The position numbers and the translations under genes are program-made. DNA of 22,986 bases from a virus. The stretch's first letter is position 1, and every line of letters starts with the position of its first letter. The DNA lies in the IMG/VR virus record IMGVR_UViG_3300005518_000042, positions 1 through 22,986 of that record, one strand, 5' to 3'. The notes beneath the pieces are model-generated. The model saw only the letters and a program-made list of their open reading frames with translations, had not been told where the DNA came from and did no database searches. This document shows positions 5,121 through 12,485 of the stretch, piece after piece.

Positions 5121-6034
5121 CAACTGTAGCGCAAACTTTAGTGAAATGGGATAGGCTACGGCAAGAAGTTGAAGAAGCCCATGCCATTGATGAATTAAAA
5201 GATATCAGAGATCAAGCTGAAGCCCTCCGCCAGTATGCAAAAAGACGTGGTGAATCTCTGGATATGCAGAACAAAATGGCGGAGATCACCTTGCGCTGCT
5301 CAAGGCGCATGGGAGAGATGCTACCGACATTGATAACTCATGGCACAAAATCACACGATGTTATTTTGTCGGATTTGGAGATTACGCCAAATGATTCATC
5401 ACGATGGCAAACTATCGCCAGATTACCAGAAGATACATTTGAGCAACATATAGAAGAAAAGATGGCGAGGCACGAAGAATTAACAATGGCAGGACTACTT
5501 CGTATTGCCACGCGCGGCACTCCTGCTGCTCTCCAAATGAGCGAGTCAAATGAATGGTATACCCCTAAAGAATATGTAAATGCCGCTAGAGAATTAATGG
5601 GCGGCATTGATCTTGATCCCGCGAGTTGTGCATTCGCTAATGAGACAGTCAAGGCCGCTGACTACTACGATATCACGCAGAACGGACTTGATAAAGAGTG
5701 GACGGGCCGTGTATGGCTTAATCCCCCCTATGGCTTCGATGGTGGCATCAGCAATCAAGAGCGATGGGTAAACAGACTGATAGAACAGTATCCACATAAC
5801 ACTACTGAGGCTGTGCTATTAGTTAATGCAGTTACTGATAGGAAGTGGTTTCAGCCACTTTGGGACTTCCCCATTTGCTTCACAGATCATCGTATTCGCT
5901 TCTATAACACTGATGTTGAGGCAGGACAGCCAACACACGGCAATGCATTGATTTATCTAGGCTTGCAAGAAAAAGAGAGCTTATTTGTTGCTCTCTTCAA
6001 GCAGTTTGGGCCGATTGCAAAGAGGATAGGATGA
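5117..6034 (+). CDS. Phage DNA N6-adenine methyltransferase (Dam type)
   Basis: A 305-residue protein. The C-terminal half matches the phage Dam family (DNA N-6-adenine-methyltransferase): SNEWYTPKEYV (about 144-154), DLDPAS (165-170, likely S-adenosylmethionine-binding region) and the catalytic NPPYG (202-206), which flips and methylates adenine. The N-terminal 130 residues are helical and charged (LRCSRRMGEML), probably a DNA-binding or dimerisation part often fused to such enzymes. GGAGG lies four bases before ATG 5117, and ATG overlaps the prior TGA. The gene is markedly AT-richer than its upstream neighbour (22 of 60 bases G/C at 5401-5460 by hand count). It may protect phage DNA from host restriction or pair with the nuclease encoded next. 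Confidence 0.92.
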   Translation: MTTVAQTLVKWDRLRQEVEEAHAIDELKDIRDQAEALRQYAKRRGESLDMQNKMAEITLRCSRRMGEMLPTLITHGTKSHDVILSDLEITPNDSSRWQTIARLPEDTFEQHIEEKMARHEELTMAGLLRIATRGTPAALQMSESNEWYTPKEYVNAARELMGGIDLDPASCAFANETVKAADYYDITQNGLDKEWTGRVWLNPPYGFDGGISNQERWVNRLIEQYPHNTTEAVLLVNAVTDRKWFQPLWDFPICFTDHRIRFYNTDVEAGQPTHGNALIYLGLQEKESLFVALFKQFGPIAKRIG

Positions 6035-6648
6035 TAGAAACGCGGAGAAGTTTTAATGGGCCTAATGGCACTCTTGCACAAGGGCGCATTGTTGAAGGTG
6101 AGATAGGCCAATGGCTTGTACGGTCACAAGGATGGACTCTTCTTCCTCCCTATGAGATAGAAATTCCTTCAGGCAAAGGGCCTCGTTTGTTTACTCCCAA
6201 TGGAGAGCTAATCGTTCCTGATCTTTTGGGAATGCGATATAGAGGGAAGAAGTTTCAGCTTAAATGGTGGGAGTGTAAGGGTAAATCACGATTTACCTGG
6301 CGGTGGAAGGATGCAAAAGCCTGGCAAACTGGCATTGACTTACGGCATTATCTTGATTATCAGAAAGTGGAGCGGGATACAGTTGAAGTCTTTGTCTGCT
6401 TCTTACATAGTTGTTCCTCACCCTCTAAATACGACCTTGAGCATGGTTCCCCTACTACTTGCCCTACTGGATTATTTGGTCGACCACTTAGCTATCTCAT
6501 GGCACATGAGCATCATAGAGACTCTTATAACAATGGCTGGCGCGATTGCCCGATGGTGTATTGGAACGAAAGCGATTTAGAGCGATTAGCAACGCTTGAA
6601 GAAGTACGGACGCTTCCTACTTCTTTGTGGAAAGGAGTGCCAGTATGA
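6031..6648 (+). CDS. PD-(D/E)XK-type nuclease
   Basis: A 205-residue protein. A PD-(D/E)XK core is visible: Glu22 or Glu24 in a helix with IGQWLVRSQGW, Asp64 in VPDLLG, and Glu81-Cys-Lys83 in WWECKGKSRFTW, followed by a helix (TGIDLRHYLDYQ). These would bind the metal and activate water for phosphodiester cleavage. ATG overlaps the methyltransferase stop as ATGA, so the two are co-translated; together they look like a methylase-nuclease pair. It could be a restriction-like nuclease, a Holliday-junction or repair nuclease, or an anti-host nuclease; the sequence does not decide. It shares the AT-rich composition of the methyltransferase. Confidence 0.72.
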   Translation: MIETRRSFNGPNGTLAQGRIVEGEIGQWLVRSQGWTLLPPYEIEIPSGKGPRLFTPNGELIVPDLLGMRYRGKKFQLKWWECKGKSRFTWRWKDAKAWQTGIDLRHYLDYQKVERDTVEVFVCFLHSCSSPSKYDLEHGSPTTCPTGLFGRPLSYLMAHEHHRDSYNNGWRDCPMVYWNESDLERLATLEEVRTLPTSLWKGVPV

Positions 6649-6869
6649 GCGATGAAATCACTAGGCAACAGGCAGAGAGCATTATTCGACTTCTAAGGCT
6701 TCGCTATGATTATCATCGGCTTATAGCCTGTAGTGAGTGTCAGTCAGCGCCATATGATCCTGAGGGTGAGATATGTTCTGATTGTGAGGAGCTTAATCAG
6801 ATAGAAGAAGCCTTAGAAAAATGGTATGGAATCAAGTATCATTTGTTTGTGCAGGAGGTGCGAGCATGA
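6645..6869 (+). CDS. Zinc-ribbon small protein
   Basis: A 74-residue acidic protein with two CxxC pairs, CSEC and CSDC, spaced about 14 residues apart, giving a zinc ribbon. AAAGGAG precedes the ATG, which overlaps the nuclease stop as ATGA. It is the last gene of the AT-rich cassette; the next gene, also ATGA-coupled, returns abruptly to high GC. It could be an accessory subunit for the methylase/nuclease pair, inferred only from linkage. Confidence 0.65.
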   Translation: MSDEITRQQAESIIRLLRLRYDYHRLIACSECQSAPYDPEGEICSDCEELNQIEEALEKWYGIKYHLFVQEVRA

Positions 6870-7234
6870 TCCACCTCTTGCGCCTGTTCCTGCTCAGGCT
6901 CACGCTACACAAGCAGCCGCCCTATCTCATACGCAAGCTCCGCGCGTTCCGTGACGCTGGCGATGAGCAGGAGCAACGCGAGACGTTGCAAGCCTTGCAG
7001 GAAGCCATGCCTGAGCACTTCGCGCCATCGCCTGACAGCATCAGCACGCCGCTCGGTCATGTGCCCTACAAGCGCCAGGTCAACCCACACGCTTCGCTCG
7101 ATGAGGGCGTGGAGCGCGCACGCAACCGCAGTTATGTACCCTTTGGCGAGGAAATGAGCGATGCTGAGGACGAGGCGTTTTGGCGCGACCATCCCGAACT
7201 CGCCCGCTTTCGACATGTGCGAGGTGACGAATGA
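6866..7234 (+). CDS. Phage protein of unknown function
   Basis: A 122-residue protein beginning with a leucine/arginine amphipathic stretch (MIHLLRLFLLRLTLHK), then charged helices and an acidic C-terminus (EEMSDAEDEAFWRDHPEL). AGGAGGTG five bases before ATG 6866 is one of the strongest ribosome sites here. Overlaps both neighbours as ATGA. GC-rich (38 of 60 bases at 6901-6960 by hand count). No family recognised. Confidence 0.7.
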   Translation: MIHLLRLFLLRLTLHKQPPYLIRKLRAFRDAGDEQEQRETLQALQEAMPEHFAPSPDSISTPLGHVPYKRQVNPHASLDEGVERARNRSYVPFGEEMSDAEDEAFWRDHPELARFRHVRGDE

Positions 7235-7728
7235 GCCGTACCTGCACTATTTGCTCACATCCCCAACGCGCTGCGATTGACTCTGCTTTTGCCGCAGGAG
7301 CATCTTATCGAAGCATAGCGAAGCAGTTCGATTGTTCCGAAGCAGCCATGTATCGCCATACTGCTGAGCATATCTCACAAGCAATTAAAGAGGCGCAGGC
7401 AGCCAAAGAAGAGGCGCAGGCGCTCGACGTGGTGATGCAGTTACGCGAGATCAATGACGTGGCTCGTGCCATCATGCATCAGTCCTTAGAGGCGAAAAAG
7501 AACGGCACGGCACTCTTTGCCATTGATCGTATTCAGAAGCAGTTGGAATTGCAGGCAAAGCTCTTGGGTAATCTCAATGATGCGCCGCAAATCAATATCT
7601 GGCTCTTGCCGGAGTGGCATACTATTCGCTCGACCATCGTACACTCGCTTTCACCGTTCCCTGATGCGCGTGTCGCGGTCGCGACCGCACTTTCACAACT
7701 AGAGGAGAGTCGTGCTCGCCTCAACTGA
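7231..7728 (+). CDS. terS: Probable small terminase subunit (zinc/HTH protein)
   Basis: A 165-residue protein. The N-terminus has CTICSH followed by a helix-turn-helix (about residues 13-42, SYRSIAKQFDCSEAAMYRH), a layout common in phage DNA-binding proteins encoded just before the large terminase. A long helical, Gln/Glu/Ala-rich middle (48-115) fits an oligomerisation region. In the packaging motor the small subunit recognises phage DNA and delivers it to the large subunit. The assignment rests on this domain order and on its place directly before the terminase ATPase; a transcription regulator is the alternative. Confidence 0.7.
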   Translation: MSRTCTICSHPQRAAIDSAFAAGASYRSIAKQFDCSEAAMYRHTAEHISQAIKEAQAAKEEAQALDVVMQLREINDVARAIMHQSLEAKKNGTALFAIDRIQKQLELQAKLLGNLNDAPQINIWLLPEWHTIRSTIVHSLSPFPDARVAVATALSQLEESRARLN

Positions 7729-8461
7729 CTTGGCGATGGCTCTGGATCCGGTGCTTCTGGCACGAGCCGCAGGAATAGAACCGGATCCGTGGCAGGCACG
7801 GTTGCTCAGAAGTTCAGCACAACGCATCCTGCTCAACTGCTCGCGGCAGAGTGGCAAGAGTACAACGGTGGCGACCCTCGCGGTTCATACGGCGTTCTAC
7901 GAGCCAGGCGCGCCCATCTTGCTTCTGTCACCAGGGCTGCGGCAGAGTCAGGAATTGTTCCGCAAGTGCTTGGATGTGTATAGGGCGCTCGACAGGCCCT
8001 ACCCGCCGGAGACAGAGAGCGCGTTACGGTTGGAGCTGGAAAACGGCAGCCGCATTATTAGCCTGCCAGGCACAGAAGCAACGGTGCGCTCGTTCTCAGG
8101 AGTGAAACTGCTGATCATCGATGAAGCAAGCCGGGTGGAAGATGCGCTATACATGGCAGTACGACCGATGTTAGCGGTGAGTGGTGGGCGATTAGTGCAA
8201 CTGTCAAGTCCCTTTGGGACACGCGGCTTCTTTTGGGAAGCGTGGAAGAACAGAGAATATTGGGACTACTACGAGGTGCCTGCAACGGAGTGCCCGCGCA
8301 TCTCGCCTGAGTTCCTGGAGGAAGAGAAGGCAACGATGGGTGAATGGTGGTTTGAACAGGAGTACATGTGCAAGTTCCTGGATGCGCTCACAGCAGCGTT
8401 CAGAAGCGAGGACATCGAGCGTATCGTGAAACCAGGAATCGAGCAATGGCTGTTGAACTAG
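7712..8461 (+). CDS. terL: Large terminase, ATPase part (split gene)
   Basis: A 249-residue ATPase motor domain. Walker A is CSRQSGKST (43-51), Walker B LLIIDEAS (133-140) with catalytic Glu138, and the coupling segment is LSSPFGTRGFFWE (about 164-176). It powers DNA translocation through the portal. GTG 7712 is chosen because GGAG lies four bases before it; ATG 7736 has no ribosome site. The protein stops at 8461 exactly at the linker where an intact large terminase continues into its nuclease domain; that domain is encoded by the next, overlapping frame. No Walker residue is lost, so this looks functional rather than decayed. Confidence 0.9.
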   Translation: MLASTDLAMALDPVLLARAAGIEPDPWQARLLRSSAQRILLNCSRQSGKSTTVATLAVHTAFYEPGAPILLLSPGLRQSQELFRKCLDVYRALDRPYPPETESALRLELENGSRIISLPGTEATVRSFSGVKLLIIDEASRVEDALYMAVRPMLAVSGGRLVQLSSPFGTRGFFWEAWKNREYWDYYEVPATECPRISPEFLEEEKATMGEWWFEQEYMCKFLDALTAAFRSEDIERIVKPGIEQWLLN

Positions 8462-9162
8462 CACAACTGAATCCGGCGTGCGTCGGTGTCGATGTCGGTC
8501 AGATCCATGACCCGACCGCCATAGCCGTGGCCGAGGTGGGACAGGTGTTCACGGGCAAGTATCGCTATGGCGAGCAGTACCGCAAACCTGCCTATGTCGA
8601 TGCACAGATGCAGTTTCACAAGGCGGTCGATGCGCAAGAGGTCATGGTGAGCGAGTACACCGTGCGTCACATCCGGCGCTTGCCACTGGGCACAAGCTAT
8701 CCGGATGTAGCGTTGCACATCGCTGACATGCTGTGCAACGAACTGTTTGCTCATCGCCAGGTGCGCGTGTTGATTGACGTAACCGGCGTTGGCCGCCCAG
8801 TCTATGACGATCTGAAGCGCGAAATCAGATTGCGGCCAGAAGCCCAGGGCGTGCGCTTGCAGCCCATCACCTTCTCGTGGGGTGAGAAGTACAATCGTCA
8901 GACTGGCGTGCTTGCCAAGGCGTTCCTGGTGAGCCGGTTGCAATCGCTCTTACAGGGCGGTCGTGTGCATGCGCCGCAGACGGCAGAGGTGAAGGTGATG
9001 CTGGAAGAGTTGCGCGTGTACGAAATCAAGGTAGACCAGGATGGCAAAGATACCTACGGCGCTACCATCGGTAAACACGATGATCTGGCAACGGCGTTAG
9101 GGCTCGCGTGCCTGGAAGACCCATTTGCCGATCAAGTGGGCTATAGCAGCAGGGTGTATTAG
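8446..9162 (+). CDS. terL: Large terminase, nuclease part (split gene)
   Basis: A 238-residue RNase H-fold nuclease domain of a large terminase. The acidic metal ligands are visible: Asp16 in VGVDVGQ, Asp111 in LIDVTGVG, and Asp212/Asp213 in HDDLATALGLA. It would cut concatemeric DNA at packaging start and end. It starts at ATG 8446 inside the ATPase gene, in the -1 frame, with a 16-base overlap; AGGA lies roughly nine bases upstream. No slippery heptamer is seen in the overlap, so separate initiation by coupling is likelier than frameshifting. The frame is open upstream to ATG 8368 but without domain similarity. Confidence 0.9.
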   Translation: MAVELAQLNPACVGVDVGQIHDPTAIAVAEVGQVFTGKYRYGEQYRKPAYVDAQMQFHKAVDAQEVMVSEYTVRHIRRLPLGTSYPDVALHIADMLCNELFAHRQVRVLIDVTGVGRPVYDDLKREIRLRPEAQGVRLQPITFSWGEKYNRQTGVLAKAFLVSRLQSLLQGGRVHAPQTAEVKVMLEELRVYEIKVDQDGKDTYGATIGKHDDLATALGLACLEDPFADQVGYSSRVY

Positions 9163-9171
9163 GAGAATGGA

Positions 9172-9414
9172 ATGGATGTAACACAAGATCATGCAGCTAT
9201 GTTACCGGCAGGTGACTTTGAGCGGCTCAGTAAGCATGAACGAGAAGAGTTCCATGCCATGCAGGAGCAGGTGGTGGCCTATCTCTTGAAGCAGAGCAAT
9301 GATTTCCAGTTGCGCTTCCCAGGGCTCAAAGTGGAGTGGCGCTTTCAGGCAGAGGTGTATCAGAGCGTGACGCAAAACCCAGGCACCATTCGTTATTCGC
9401 AAAGGGTCTACTAG
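9172..9414 (+). CDS. Small phage protein between terminase and portal
   Basis: An 80-residue protein (MDVTQDHAAMLPAGDFER) with a helical middle and a beta-like C-terminal part. AGGAGA precedes ATG 9172. Its end, RYSQRVY-stop followed by GGAGA, closely copies the end of the terminase nuclease gene (GYSSRVY-stop GGAGA). Function unknown. Confidence 0.7.
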   Translation: MDVTQDHAAMLPAGDFERLSKHEREEFHAMQEQVVAYLLKQSNDFQLRFPGLKVEWRFQAEVYQSVTQNPGTIRYSQRVY

Positions 9415-9424
9415 GAGATAGGTT

Positions 9425-10903
9425 ATGACACAAACTATGCTGCCACCTGCGCAAACCGATTTGCCTCCGCAGCCGACCTACGAGATCACCGAAGCAGACA
9501 AGCGCCGCCAGAAGAAGATAGCCGACGCCTGGAAAGCCTACAACGACGAGTTAGACAAGCCGCTTGTGCCGATGGATGGCGAGCCCGACGATAACGTGAT
9601 GTCCAACCGCTGCCAGCCGGTGGTGGACGCCGGCATTGACTTCCTCTTCGGCAAAGAGCTTGAGATCAGCCTGGGAGAGAACGCGCCGCAAGCAGACCAG
9701 GACTTCCTGAACAAAACGTGGGGTACCAAGGAAGAGCGCATCCCACTCTTGCAGGAATGGGCCATGAATGGGGCTATATCCGGTCAGGGCTTCCTGCGCA
9801 TCGTGCCTGACGATGATGGCGGCTTTGAGATCGTCAACATAGACCCGTCTACCGTCTTCGTGCAAACCGCGCCACAAGACTGTAACCGCGTACTCTTATT
9901 CTGCATTCAATACTCCACGATAGAGAAGATCAACGGCATACCGCGTGAGGTGTTCTACCGCGAAGAGATCGCAGGCAACTACCCGGAACCCGGTCCAGGC
10001 CGCCGCGCAAAGAAAGCGACCTCCTGGACGATCCAGCACTGGACGCAGGTAGGCAACACTGGCATGCAACCCAAACTCACAGGCTGGACGCCAGCAGGCC
10101 CGCCGATTGAGTGGCCCTATTCGTTCCCGCCGCTCTTTGGCAACAAGAACCTACCGAACTCCAATTCGTATTGGGGCAATCCTGATATCACGCCGGGCTT
10201 GATTGGCCTCAACAACGCACTGAACCTGACGAACTCCTGTGCCAATCGCACCTTGAAGATATTTGGCTCACCCATCTTGTGGGGTACAGGTGCAGCTGAG
10301 TCATCTATTGCCATCCAGCCGGGGCGCATCCTGGTACTCGCTGACGGGGCCAAGCTCGACGCCGTGAAGATCAACGCCGATATCCCGGCCTCCATCCAGT
10401 TCGCAGCCGACCTGAGATCCGACATAGACGAACTCTCACATGTGCCAGGCGTGGCAACCGGGCGTATCTCCACCATGCCGCGCGGCAACTTGAGTGGCGT
10501 GGCGATAGAACTCTTGTTTATGCCGATCTCGAAAAAAACCGACACGAAGCGATGTACCTATGGGGGGCCGATCATTGAGATAAGCAAGGCGCTGCTCTTC
10601 CTGAATGGCATGAATGCAGACGTTGTGATCACGCTGGCGTGGCAGAACCCCATCCCCCATGACGATCTGCCAGGGGTGCAGACGGCGGTCGCGAAGAAAG
10701 AGTTGGGTGTGACGAATACCACGTTACTCCGCCAAATCGGGGAAGATCCTGAAGAAGAGGCGAAGCTCGCCACGTCTGAAACGGAACTGATCCTGGCGGG
10801 TCAAACGGTGTCGAACCTGCCGCCGGAAGCCCCTGGGACACCTGTGCTGCCAGGGCAACCATTGCCAGCACAACCAAAGCAGCCAGGAGGGAAGCAGCCA
10901 TGA
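9425..10903 (+). CDS. Portal protein
   Basis: A 492-residue phage portal of the SPP1 gp6-like type. It forms the dodecameric ring at one capsid vertex through which DNA enters and leaves. Features are the charged N-terminus (RRQKKIADAWKAYN), the clip/stem region with DAGIDFLFGKEL and GQGFLRIVPDDDGGFEIVNID (a typical portal strand order), the later SHVPGVATGRI segment, and the C-terminal TAVAKKELGVTNTTLLRQIG. A proline-rich tail (about 465-492) closes the protein. AGGAGA lies seven bases before the ATG. It sits directly after the terminase genes, as usual for packaging modules. Confidence 0.9.
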   Translation: MTQTMLPPAQTDLPPQPTYEITEADKRRQKKIADAWKAYNDELDKPLVPMDGEPDDNVMSNRCQPVVDAGIDFLFGKELEISLGENAPQADQDFLNKTWGTKEERIPLLQEWAMNGAISGQGFLRIVPDDDGGFEIVNIDPSTVFVQTAPQDCNRVLLFCIQYSTIEKINGIPREVFYREEIAGNYPEPGPGRRAKKATSWTIQHWTQVGNTGMQPKLTGWTPAGPPIEWPYSFPPLFGNKNLPNSNSYWGNPDITPGLIGLNNALNLTNSCANRTLKIFGSPILWGTGAAESSIAIQPGRILVLADGAKLDAVKINADIPASIQFAADLRSDIDELSHVPGVATGRISTMPRGNLSGVAIELLFMPISKKTDTKRCTYGGPIIEISKALLFLNGMNADVVITLAWQNPIPHDDLPGVQTAVAKKELGVTNTTLLRQIGEDPEEEAKLATSETELILAGQTVSNLPPEAPGTPVLPGQPLPAQPKQPGGKQP

Positions 10904-11214
10904 GAGAGCAGTTGAGCAGGGTAACGTGCTGGCTTCTATCTGACCCGCCACGTGAGCAGGTTTGGAGGCAAAACAGGGCAGAGCAAGAGTTTGCATGGGG
11001 ATGCAATCAGGCTAAACTCTTAGGCTTCGCTGTCTCACCAATCAGGCGAAGCTCGCGCGATGTCACTAACGAGGACGGCAAGCCCTACATGTGTATGTAC
11101 TATATCAGGGTAATCATCGAAGGGCCAGAGCAGGAGATGCCGCACTTGAAAGATATCATTGACAAGAAGTGCCCTCCGGTCTTTAAGGAAGGTGATCCAT
11201 GGCACAAGCACTGA
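10900..11214 (+). CDS. Small protein, unknown function
   Basis: A 104-residue protein starting MREQLSRVTCWLLSDPPR, coupled to the portal by ATGA with AGGAGGGA upstream. It has a mixed alpha/beta look (PYMCMYYIRVIIEGPEQEM) and no recognised domain. Its 3' end overlaps the next gene by 16 bases and carries that gene's ribosome site. Confidence 0.65.
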   Translation: MREQLSRVTCWLLSDPPREQVWRQNRAEQEFAWGCNQAKLLGFAVSPIRRSSRDVTNEDGKPYMCMYYIRVIIEGPEQEMPHLKDIIDKKCPPVFKEGDPWHKH

Positions 11215-11408
11215 TTGATACGTTAGTAACCCATCTGCAAGCAAAGGGATTTGAAGCCAGGCCGACCACGTACGCGGGCTCCCAACTCCTTGAGGCAAAG
11301 AAGGGCGGGCATACATTCCACTGGGATGCGCTCCTGCTCTCCGCGCTACCCGCAGAAAAGGCGCTTGCCGTTGTGGACAGTCTCGTCGAAGGAAGGTGAT
11401 CTATGGCA
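11185..11408 (+). repeat. Repeated translation-start cassette
   Basis: AAGGAAGGTGATCCATGGCA at 11185-11204 and AAGGAAGGTGATCTATGGCA at 11389-11408 differ in one of 20 bases and start two neighbouring small genes whose proteins are otherwise unlike. This suggests a duplicated initiation segment. Confidence 0.75.
11199..11399 (+). CDS. Small protein, unknown function
   Basis: A 66-residue protein (MAQALIDTLVTHLQAKGFEA) with alternating helices and a short beta hairpin. The start is fixed by AAGGAAGGTGATC ending one base before ATG 11199. The same leader recurs before the next gene. No family recognised; it could be a small head-module accessory by position. Confidence 0.65.
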   Translation: MAQALIDTLVTHLQAKGFEARPTTYAGSQLLEAKKGGHTFHWDALLLSALPAEKALAVVDSLVEGR

Positions 11409-11603
11409 GTTCTCAACGCGAAACAACGCAAGCGCAGCGCCACCATCGTCGTGAACGGGCAAGCCAAGTTCCCGATGCCTGACAAGGCACACGCACGCAA
11501 CGCATTGGCACGGCTGAACCAGGCCAAGCCGCCATTGACGGCAGCTCAGAAAGCGAAAGTGCGCGCACGAGCCAACAGAATATTAGGCAAGAAGGCGAGT
11601 TAG
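11403..11603 (+). CDS. Small basic phage protein (DUF6582-like)
   Basis: A 66-residue very basic protein: MAVLNAKQRKRSATIVVN, a short strand segment, KFPMPDKAHARNALARL, and LTAAQKAKVRARANRIL. This pattern (LNAKQR, FP.PDKAHAR.AL, K.R.RAN.IL) resembles a family of small phage head-region proteins; the DUF number is from memory and unsure. It may bind DNA. AAGGAAGGTGATCT precedes ATG 11403. A large hairpin follows the stop at 11615. Confidence 0.7.
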   Translation: MAVLNAKQRKRSATIVVNGQAKFPMPDKAHARNALARLNQAKPPLTAAQKAKVRARANRILGKKAS

Positions 11604-11614
11604 AGCACGATATC

Positions 11615-11658
11615 GGCAAACTGTGCCGATAATCCTGATTATCGGCACAGTTTGCCGG
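11615..11658. repeat. 21-bp perfect inverted repeat
   Basis: 11615-11635 and 11638-11658 are exact reverse complements separated by two bases, so RNA would form a stem of about 20 bp with a 4-base CCTG loop. Each arm also contains its own dyad, ATCGGCA-N5-TGCCGAT (11613-11631) and the partial ATCGGCA-N5-TGCCG (11642-11658). There is no U-run, so simple termination is unlikely. It lies in the longest gap of the head module (11604-11762), which otherwise contains no gene. Confidence 0.85.
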
Positions 11659-11762
11659 GTAGAACGGGTATTTACGGCGCGCTTTTTGCATGTATAAGCA
11701 GAAGGTTATACAGTCAGGATGAATCGTCATCTTGACATCAGCACAAAGGATAAGGTATAGTT

Positions 11763-12383
11763 ATGACACAGACACCACCGGCAACGCCCCAGGCGGGCAA
11801 TGCTGGTAACGAACCCCAGCCCCAGGCGGGCGCAACTACCACTACACCTACACCCCAGGCGGGCGCAGGCAAGTCACCCGAAGACTATGAGCGCATGCTC
11901 GCTGAACTGCGCCATGAGAACGCCGGCCATCGCACCAAACTCAAGAAATTTGAGGAAGAGGAAGCCGCACGCACCCAGGCGCAAATGAGCGAACTGGAAA
12001 AAGCGCAAAAGCAGGCTGCTGACTTGCAAGAGCAGCATGAGGCGCTGGCAGCCGAACTCTACGAGGCGCGTGTGCGTCAGGACGTAGCCGACAGAATCGG
12101 CAAATTCAACTTTATCCCGAGTGCTCGGACGATTGCAACGCTTTTGCTTGCTGACGATGGCGCCATTGAGTTTGAGGACGGCCATCCAACCAACATTGAG
12201 AAGTTGCTAGAGAAGCTGGCGAAAGCCGAGCCCGAGCTCGTGAAGCCGCTGCCTGCCGCACCAGGGACACCTGGCAATCCGGCGCTCCCGGCCATGAACC
12301 CGGGGCGTAGCAGCATTCAATCACCGGGCGCAACGATACCGGGCCGCATACCGCGCTTAGAGGATATTCCCTGGAAGCGCTGA
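11763..12383 (+). CDS. Capsid scaffold protein
   Basis: A 206-residue protein placed just before the major capsid gene. An N-terminal low-complexity Pro/Gln/Ala/Thr tail carries PQAG or PQPQAG repeats (residues 8-38). A charged coiled coil follows (about 40-110: KLKKFEEEEAARTQAQM...LEKAQKQAADLQEQHEAL), then a short folded segment and a Pro/Gly-rich C-terminus ending RLEDIPWKR. This helix-rich layout is typical of scaffolding proteins that guide shell assembly and then leave. AAGG lies seven bases before the ATG. No head-maturation protease gene is visible nearby. Confidence 0.82.
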   Translation: MTQTPPATPQAGNAGNEPQPQAGATTTTPTPQAGAGKSPEDYERMLAELRHENAGHRTKLKKFEEEEAARTQAQMSELEKAQKQAADLQEQHEALAAELYEARVRQDVADRIGKFNFIPSARTIATLLLADDGAIEFEDGHPTNIEKLLEKLAKAEPELVKPLPAAPGTPGNPALPAMNPGRSSIQSPGATIPGRIPRLEDIPWKR

Positions 12384-12485
12384 ATAACTACTGTCGGGAT
12401 GACAGAAGCAATAAATGATCTTTAGTATCTCGTCCTGAGCACCTTTAGCAGAGATGCCCTGGAGGGGATGATTGGAGAAACCCCT

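Noticed and set aside
8368-8461. -1 ribosomal frameshift joining the two terminase parts
   Set aside because: No X XXY YYZ heptamer in register in the overlap, and ATG 8446 gives a clean separate start.
11732-11761. TTGACA-N18-TATAGT resembling a promoter for scaffold and capsid genes
   Set aside because: Transcription would start near 11768, after the scaffold ATG at 11763, so it cannot serve that start. Probably chance.
11763-11870. Short tandem repeats CCCCAGGCGGGC as a CRISPR or iteron array
   Set aside because: They encode the PQAG repeats of the scaffold N-terminus in frame, with irregular spacing; coding low complexity explains them. No CRISPR array was seen in the window.
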